From the NCBI GenBank assembly GCA_023387245.1, contig JAEWIH010000095.1, forward strand, positions 1-7,110: 7,110 bases of DNA, given 5' to 3'. Made by a program: the position numbers and the translations under genes. Under the pieces are notes generated by a model that saw only the letters and a list, made by a program, of their open reading frames with translations, had not been told where the DNA came from and searched no databases. The stretch comes from Bacillota bacterium (GTDB taxonomy: Bacteria > Bacillota_I > Bacilli_A > Erysipelotrichales > Erysipelotrichaceae). Below, piece after piece: positions 6,265-7,110 of this stretch. Positions within the stretch are counted from its first letter, which is position 1, and each line of letters begins with the position of its first letter.

Positions 6265-7110
6265 TTAAATCCTTTCAATTATATATTTAATATAGTGCTT
6301 AACCAACTTATTAGCTAATAGTATTGGTTTTTTAAAATCAGTATAGTTAATACTATTAGGATAATATTGACATTCTAAAGCTATTCCTCGATGTTTTTTT
6401 CTTAAATAATTACCCGTATATACATGCATATCAGGTAAATCGCTACGGACACTTAATACTAAATCATTATAAGATAAAATAGCTCTTAAATCATCGTCTG
6501 AATTTTCAAATATATAATTATGATCCAAACCATTAGCCAGTAATAAATTAGGATGTTGTAATTGGAAATTATCTTTAATTTTAGTTGGTTTTCTAAAATC
6601 GAAACTAGAATCAACATTATTAGTAGTTGCTAGTGTTAATCCGTATTTATCAACTAGTGAAAAATGGTTAGTAGGTATTTTTAAATAGTGATTAAGAATA
6701 GTATCATCACATAAATTAAAATAACTATGATTAGTAATATTAAAAATCGTATCTTGATCGCTAATACCTTCAATTTCATATATTAAATTATTATCCATTA
6801 AACGATAGGTAATTACTAAATCAAGATTTCCTGGAAATCCTTCTTCTAAGTGACAAGAATGATAAAAAAGGCTAAGACTATCATTAGTATGTTGTTTGAT
6901 AATAAATTCTTTTTTCATAAAACCATCTTTACCACCATGCAAAGAATTGGGTCCATTATTGATAATACATTGATATTGTTGATTATTAATTTTAAATTTT
7001 CCATCTTGAATTCTATTAGCATTCCTACCAATAGTTGCTCCTTAGGCTTCATTAATATTTTCTAAATATTGATTAACATTTTCGTTATTCAATACACAAT
7101 TATGTCCAGT
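6265..7110 (-). pseudogene. galM: Aldose 1-epimerase (galactose mutarotase), cut by right edge and interrupted by an in-frame TAA
   Basis: GalM interconverts beta- and alpha-D-galactose so that GalK receives the alpha form. The minus-strand frame runs from the right edge to TAA at 6265-6267, giving 280 visible residues in a family of about 340, so roughly 50-60 N-terminal residues lie outside. Family motifs are GATIGRNANRI (7041-7009), NNGPNSLHGGKDGF with the expected active-site His (6960-6919), TNHSYFNL with the second active-site His, and the catalytic Glu in ALECQYYPNS. The frame is interrupted by TAA at 7044-7042, directly before GATIGR, at a position that is usually a large hydrophobic residue. 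Homology continues in the same frame on both sides, so this is a nonsense change, not a frameshift. A single base change from TTA (Leu) or TAT (Tyr) would explain it. A start at TTG 6942 would give 225 residues but would begin inside a conserved motif. Either the gene is inactivated, the stop is bypassed, or the base is an error. Confidence 0.85.

Noticed and set aside
6265..6942. A complete 225-residue gene starting at TTG 6942
   Set aside because: The TTG is the Leu codon in NSLHGG, GalM homology continues in frame for at least 30 residues upstream, and no ribosome site precedes it.
6850..7065. Plus-strand open frame of 71 codons opposite galM
   Set aside because: It is antisense to conserved GalM motifs, lacks a ribosome site and resembles no family; it is a shadow of the minus-strand frame.
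358..7110. TGA read as tryptophan (Mycoplasma-type code), or TAA recoded to explain galM
   Set aside because: Tryptophans in MglA, MglB and MglC are all TGG and no in-frame TGA occurs, and TAA ends mglB, mglC, galM and the left-edge gene normally.

Overview
The window is AT-rich (roughly 30% GC by eye) with strong AGGAGG-type ribosome sites and a lipoprotein-anchored binding protein. This points to a low-GC, single-membrane bacterium of the Firmicutes/Tenericutes side, for example Erysipelotrichia or an Acholeplasma/Izemoplasma-like lineage. Tryptophan is written TGG in all the long genes and no in-frame TGA occurs, so the standard code is used and Mycoplasma or Spiroplasma is unlikely. This placement is inference from style only.

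Layout: nearly the whole window is one minus-strand galactose cluster, read right to left. It runs galM (aldose 1-epimerase, cut by the right edge and interrupted by an in-frame TAA), galK (galactokinase, 3 bases after galM), a 96-base gap with a promoter and a perfect catabolite-response (cre) consensus, mglB (sugar-binding lipoprotein), a 75-base gap with a 10-bp hairpin, mglA (double ATPase), and mglC (permease, 9 bases after mglA). An intrinsic terminator follows mglC. At the far left, the 3' end of an unidentified plus-strand gene runs convergently toward the cluster and has its own hairpin. The stretch between the two convergent genes (212-357) holds only these two hairpins.

How it works together: MglB captures galactose or glucose outside the membrane, and MglA and MglC import it. 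GalM interconverts the anomers and GalK makes alpha-D-galactose 1-phosphate for the Leloir pathway. The later Leloir genes (galT, galE) are not in the window. The cre on the mglB promoter suggests that the transporter half is shut down by CcpA when preferred sugars are present.

Most notable: (1) MglB appears to be circularly permuted. The segment that is N-terminal in E. coli MglB sits at the C-terminus, with ten sugar-contact positions still recognisable. (2) MglC carries a cytoplasmic, highly charged N-terminal extension of about 225 residues, predicted to be coiled coil and absent from ordinary MglC. (3) galM has a nonsense codon inside a conserved motif although the frame is intact on both sides. 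(4) GalK has Asn in place of the usual sugar-contacting Glu in its signature motif.
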